Assembly: GCA_021324175.1 (NCBI GenBank)
Contig: JAJPJP010000279.1
Coordinates: 1 to 52,862 of the forward strand
Reading direction: 5' to 3'
Source: Chitinophagia bacterium
GTDB lineage: Bacteria > Bacteroidota > Bacteroidia > Chitinophagales > Chitinophagaceae
DNA: 52,862 nucleotides
The translations under genes were made by a program, and so were the position numbers. The notes below the pieces were generated by a model. The model made no database searches. It had not been told where the DNA came from and saw nothing but the letters and a program-made list of their open reading frames with translations. This document shows, one piece after another, positions 50,126-52,862 of this stretch (its first letter is position 1; each line of letters starts with the position of its first letter).

Positions 50126-52862
50126 ATGCCAGTTCTGAGGAGTAAAATATTTTTAATCATCCTGTTTATTTCGGCGGCCATTGGAGTCTACTATTTAACC
50201 GCAGGCCAAAAGTCCGTCGACTTCAACACGCAGGTAAAGCCCATCTTCAACAAAAAATGCATCACTTGCCATGGCGGGGTGCGGCGTAAGGCCGGCTTTA
50301 GCTTACTGTTCCGCTCTGAGGCGTTGATGAAGAATGAATCCGGCAAGCCTGCCATCATTCCTGGCGATCCCGACCATAGTGAAATGATTCGTCGCTTGAC
50401 ACTAAAAGACCCGGAAGAACGCATGCCATACAAGCATGAACGGCTTAGCGAAGAAGAGATCAGCATGCTGAAGAAATGGATCAGGGAAGGTGCTCCCTGG
50501 GGAGACCATTGGGCATATGTTGCGGTGCAGCCTGTCGAGGTTCCGAAACCAGCATCGTCCCTGTTCGGATTAATTCCCGCAAAAAAAATTGACTGGGTCA
50601 AAAATGATATTGATTATTTCATTGCTGATAAACTAAACCAGGAAAAGCTCACGCATTCACCAGAGGCAGACAAGGCCACCCTATTGAGAAGAGTGAGCCT
50701 CGACCTGATTGGAATGCCCGCTCCCGAAAGCCTCGCAAAAAAATATTTGCAGGATGGTAATGAGAATGCTTACAACGTTCTCGTCGATTCGCTCCTTGCG
50801 TCGCCACATTATGGTGAACATTGGGCATCCATGTGGCTCGATCTTGCACGTTATGCCGATACAAAGGGCTATGAACGCGATGACAGCCGCAGTATATGGC
50901 GCTACCGTGACTGGTTGATCCATGCGTTTAATAAAAATGAACCCTATGACCAGTTTCTCATTGACCAGATTGCCGGTGATCTTCTTCCGAACCCGTCAGA
51001 CGCGCAATATATCGCCACTGCTTTTCATCGCAATACGATGACCAATGATGAAGGAGGTACAGACAACGAGGAGTTTAGGACAGCAGCTGTTCTTGACCGC
51101 GTCAATACGACCTGGGAAGCGATATTGGGAACAACATTCGCCTGCGTGCAATGCCATAGTCATCCCTATGACCCCTTCACGCATGACGAATACTACAAGT
51201 TCATGGCCTTTTTCAATGACACCCGTGATGAAGACTCCTATGGTGATTACCCGCTTTTCAGAAGCTACAATGATTCGGCGTTACAGGCGCTCAACCGCGT
51301 CGTCAGCTGGCTTAGCGCCAACGTTTCGACCGAAAAAGCGAAACAGGCCTATACTTTCTTAAAGACCTGGCAGCCTTCTTACAACTCCCTTAATTGCGAC
51401 AGCTTTACCAATAGTGAACTGGCGGACACCAAGTGGGCGGCTTTCCGTGATCATGCTGTCTGCAGGCTGAGGCACGTAGACTTGGATAATCGAAACCGTC
51501 TTATTTATCGGTTCCAGGCTTATGTCAACGACGGGGATTGGCAGATTCACCGTGACAACCCCGAAGGGCCATTGCTTGCCAAGATTCGATTGGACACGGC
51601 GAAAGGCGACGACTGGCAAATTGCCGAGACGCCGCTCGCCGCTTCGGAAGGCACGCATGATTTATTTTTTACTTACAGCAGCACTAAGCTGAAAAAGCCG
51701 ACTGACAACGGCGCAATGCTGGATTGGCTTTATTTCACCGAAGAATTCCCGGGGAAAGACAAACCGGGTTATCGGGCCATTAAAGAATCTTACGAAAAGC
51801 TGATCCGGGCGAATGTTCCAACGACTCCCGTGATGATGGACAACCCGCCATTCATGCACCGTGTTTCCAATGTATTTGAACGCGGCAATTGGCTGGTCAA
51901 AGGCGAGTTTGTTCAGCCGGACGTGCCCCATGCGCTCAATCCGCTTCCAAAAAATGCGCCGCACAACCGCCTTGGAATGGCGATGTGGCTTGTCGATAAG
52001 AAAAACCCGCTGGTTTCAAGAACAATCATAAACCGCTTGTGGGAACAACTCTTTGGTACCGGCTTGGCAGAAACGCTCGAGGACCTGGGTACTCAGGGCG
52101 TCCAACCAACACACCGTGAACTTTTGGACTTTCTCTCGTGGCAACTGATGAACGACGATCACTGGAGTCTCAAAACCATGATCAAAGAAATGGTTGAGTC
52201 GGCGACCTACAGGCAGGATTCGAAACTGACTAAGGAAGATCAGGAAAAAGATCCCTTTGATAAATTTTACGAACGTGGCCCCAGAGTGAGACTTTCTGCC
52301 GAACAGGTCCGTGACCAGGCACTCGTGATCAGTGGAACATTGAATGAAAAAGTGTATGGGCCGAGCGTTTTCCCTTTTCAGCCAAAAGGTATCTGGCTTT
52401 CGCCATGGAACGGACAGGATTGGGAGATGAGCAAGGGAGCTAATCAATACCGCCGGGCGCTTTATACATACTGGAAACGCACTTCCAGTTATCCGGCGAT
52501 GGTGACTTTTGATGCAACGTCGCGCGAAGTCTGCACGGCAAGAAGAATCAGGACAAACACGCCGCTTCAGGCCTTGGTCACTTTAAATGATTCATCGTAT
52601 TTGAATATGGCCCGTCATTTCGCCTATCGGATGCAGGCGGAAGCCGGCGATAATGTGGGACAGGAGATTAGCAAAGGGTATGAACTGGCCATGTATAAAT
52701 CGATTAGCCCGTCAAAATTGGAGTCGTTAAAGAAACTCTATGACGAGGCGTATGACAAGATGCAGCATGACCCCGATAAGACTTGCGAAATTATCGGTGA
52801 AATGGATGAACACGATAATCCAAAAACGGCAGCGCTGGTTGTTGTCGCCAACGCCATGCTGA
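50126..52862 (+). CDS. Membrane-anchored PSCyt1/DUF1549/DUF1553 cytochrome protein (partial)
   Basis: The frame opens at ATG 50126 and runs off the window (912 residues seen). One membrane anchor lies at residues 8-25. CITCH (45-49) is the haem site of the planctomycete-type cytochrome c domain, within DFNTQVKPIFNKKCITCHGG. The DUF1549 (PSCyt2) domain begins DYFIADKLNQEKLTHSPEAD, and contains GEHWASMWLDLARYADTKGYERD and a second CVQCH site (340-344). A CBM6-like beta insertion (about 440-535) precedes DUF1553 (NRLGMAMWLVDKKNPLVSRTIINRLWEQLFGTGL). DUF1501 partners usually follow. Probably an extracytoplasmic redox enzyme in polysaccharide breakdown. Confidence 0.9.
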   Translation, partial: MPVLRSKIFLIILFISAAIGVYYLTAGQKSVDFNTQVKPIFNKKCITCHGGVRRKAGFSLLFRSEALMKNESGKPAIIPGDPDHSEMIRRLTLKDPEERMPYKHERLSEEEISMLKKWIREGAPWGDHWAYVAVQPVEVPKPASSLFGLIPAKKIDWVKNDIDYFIADKLNQEKLTHSPEADKATLLRRVSLDLIGMPAPESLAKKYLQDGNENAYNVLVDSLLASPHYGEHWASMWLDLARYADTKGYERDDSRSIWRYRDWLIHAFNKNEPYDQFLIDQIAGDLLPNPSDAQYIATAFHRNTMTNDEGGTDNEEFRTAAVLDRVNTTWEAILGTTFACVQCHSHPYDPFTHDEYYKFMAFFNDTRDEDSYGDYPLFRSYNDSALQALNRVVSWLSANVSTEKAKQAYTFLKTWQPSYNSLNCDSFTNSELADTKWAAFRDHAVCRLRHVDLDNRNRLIYRFQAYVNDGDWQIHRDNPEGPLLAKIRLDTAKGDDWQIAETPLAASEGTHDLFFTYSSTKLKKPTDNGAMLDWLYFTEEFPGKDKPGYRAIKESYEKLIRANVPTTPVMMDNPPFMHRVSNVFERGNWLVKGEFVQPDVPHALNPLPKNAPHNRLGMAMWLVDKKNPLVSRTIINRLWEQLFGTGLAETLEDLGTQGVQPTHRELLDFLSWQLMNDDHWSLKTMIKEMVESATYRQDSKLTKEDQEKDPFDKFYERGPRVRLSAEQVRDQALVISGTLNEKVYGPSVFPFQPKGIWLSPWNGQDWEMSKGANQYRRALYTYWKRTSSYPAMVTFDATSREVCTARRIRTNTPLQALVTLNDSSYLNMARHFAYRMQAEAGDNVGQEISKGYELAMYKSISPSKLESLKKLYDEAYDKMQHDPDKTCEIIGEMDEHDNPKTAALVVVANAML

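Noticed and set aside
1-52862. CRISPR array, rRNA or tRNA genes
   Set aside because: I looked through the intergenic stretches for direct repeats with regular spacing and for cloverleaf patterns with a GTTCGA-type arm and found none; a tRNA or covariance-model scan would settle it.
1-52862. Antiphage defence island or toxin-antitoxin pair
   Set aside because: No restriction, Cas, Abi, retron or toxin-antitoxin motifs were recognised; the TnpB piece is a transposon relic rather than part of a defence locus.

Overview
The window comes from a member of the Bacteroidota, most likely of the Chitinophagaceae/Chitinophagales type; the exact genus cannot be read from it. The evidence is convergent: four secreted proteins end in type IX secretion (T9SS) type A sorting domains; the gliding-associated transporter genes gldF and gldG are present; MurF and alanine racemase are fused into one protein; rnc sits where Bacteroidota place it, behind fabF; and several genes are preceded by the Bacteroidota -7 promoter box TAnnTTTG, with little sign of Shine-Dalgarno sequences. 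No rRNA, tRNA or CRISPR array was seen.

Layout. 1-3.8 kb: the last codons of a probable fabF, rnc (RNase III), then two T9SS cargo proteins. 3.8-9.4 kb: a two-gene membrane operon (a 7-TM protein with histidines plus an ABA4-like protein) divergent from an S41 peptidase, a small membrane protein, methylmalonyl-CoA epimerase divergent from a cysteine desulfurase, and an unknown protein. 9.6-14.1 kb: gldF-gldG, a DUF1593/Sde0182-type nucleoside-hydrolase-like protein and a small membrane protein. 14.3-17.8 kb: a molybdate locus in which a one-domain ModE-like regulator and a small outer-membrane protein are divergent from modA-modB-modC. 17.8-28.4 kb: accessory genes (membrane protein, secreted alpha/beta hydrolase, kelch lipoprotein, MacB/FtsX-type permease, beta-propeller protein, lipoprotein, Crp-like regulator, O-methyltransferase, TerC). 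Two gene relics lie among them: a histidine-kinase C-terminus and a frameshifted, truncated lipoprotein.

28.4-39.2 kb is mostly envelope and housekeeping: murF-alr, a small membrane protein, lspA, a 919-aa T9SS protein, a T9SS-exported PQQ sugar dehydrogenase, fumC and an ankyrin protein. 39.2-46.2 kb is a carbohydrate/lipid catabolic stretch: a GH29 alpha-L-fucosidase with accessory domains, then a large glycosidase-like gene interrupted by one in-frame amber codon, then a Tat-exported phosphocholine-type phospholipase C. 46.2-52.9 kb: a GT39-type glycosyltransferase, an SRPBCC protein, an AraC regulator, a decayed IS605-type TnpB, and the start of a large two-haem (PSCyt1/DUF1549/DUF1553) protein that runs off the window.

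I did not find a defence island or a clearly new multi-gene system. The items most worth a second look are the amber-interrupted glycosidase-like gene, the decayed TnpB whose later catalytic and zinc-finger motifs survive across several lesions, the ABA4-like/7-TM membrane pair with a palindrome upstream, and the planctomycete-style cytochrome protein beside the TnpB relic.
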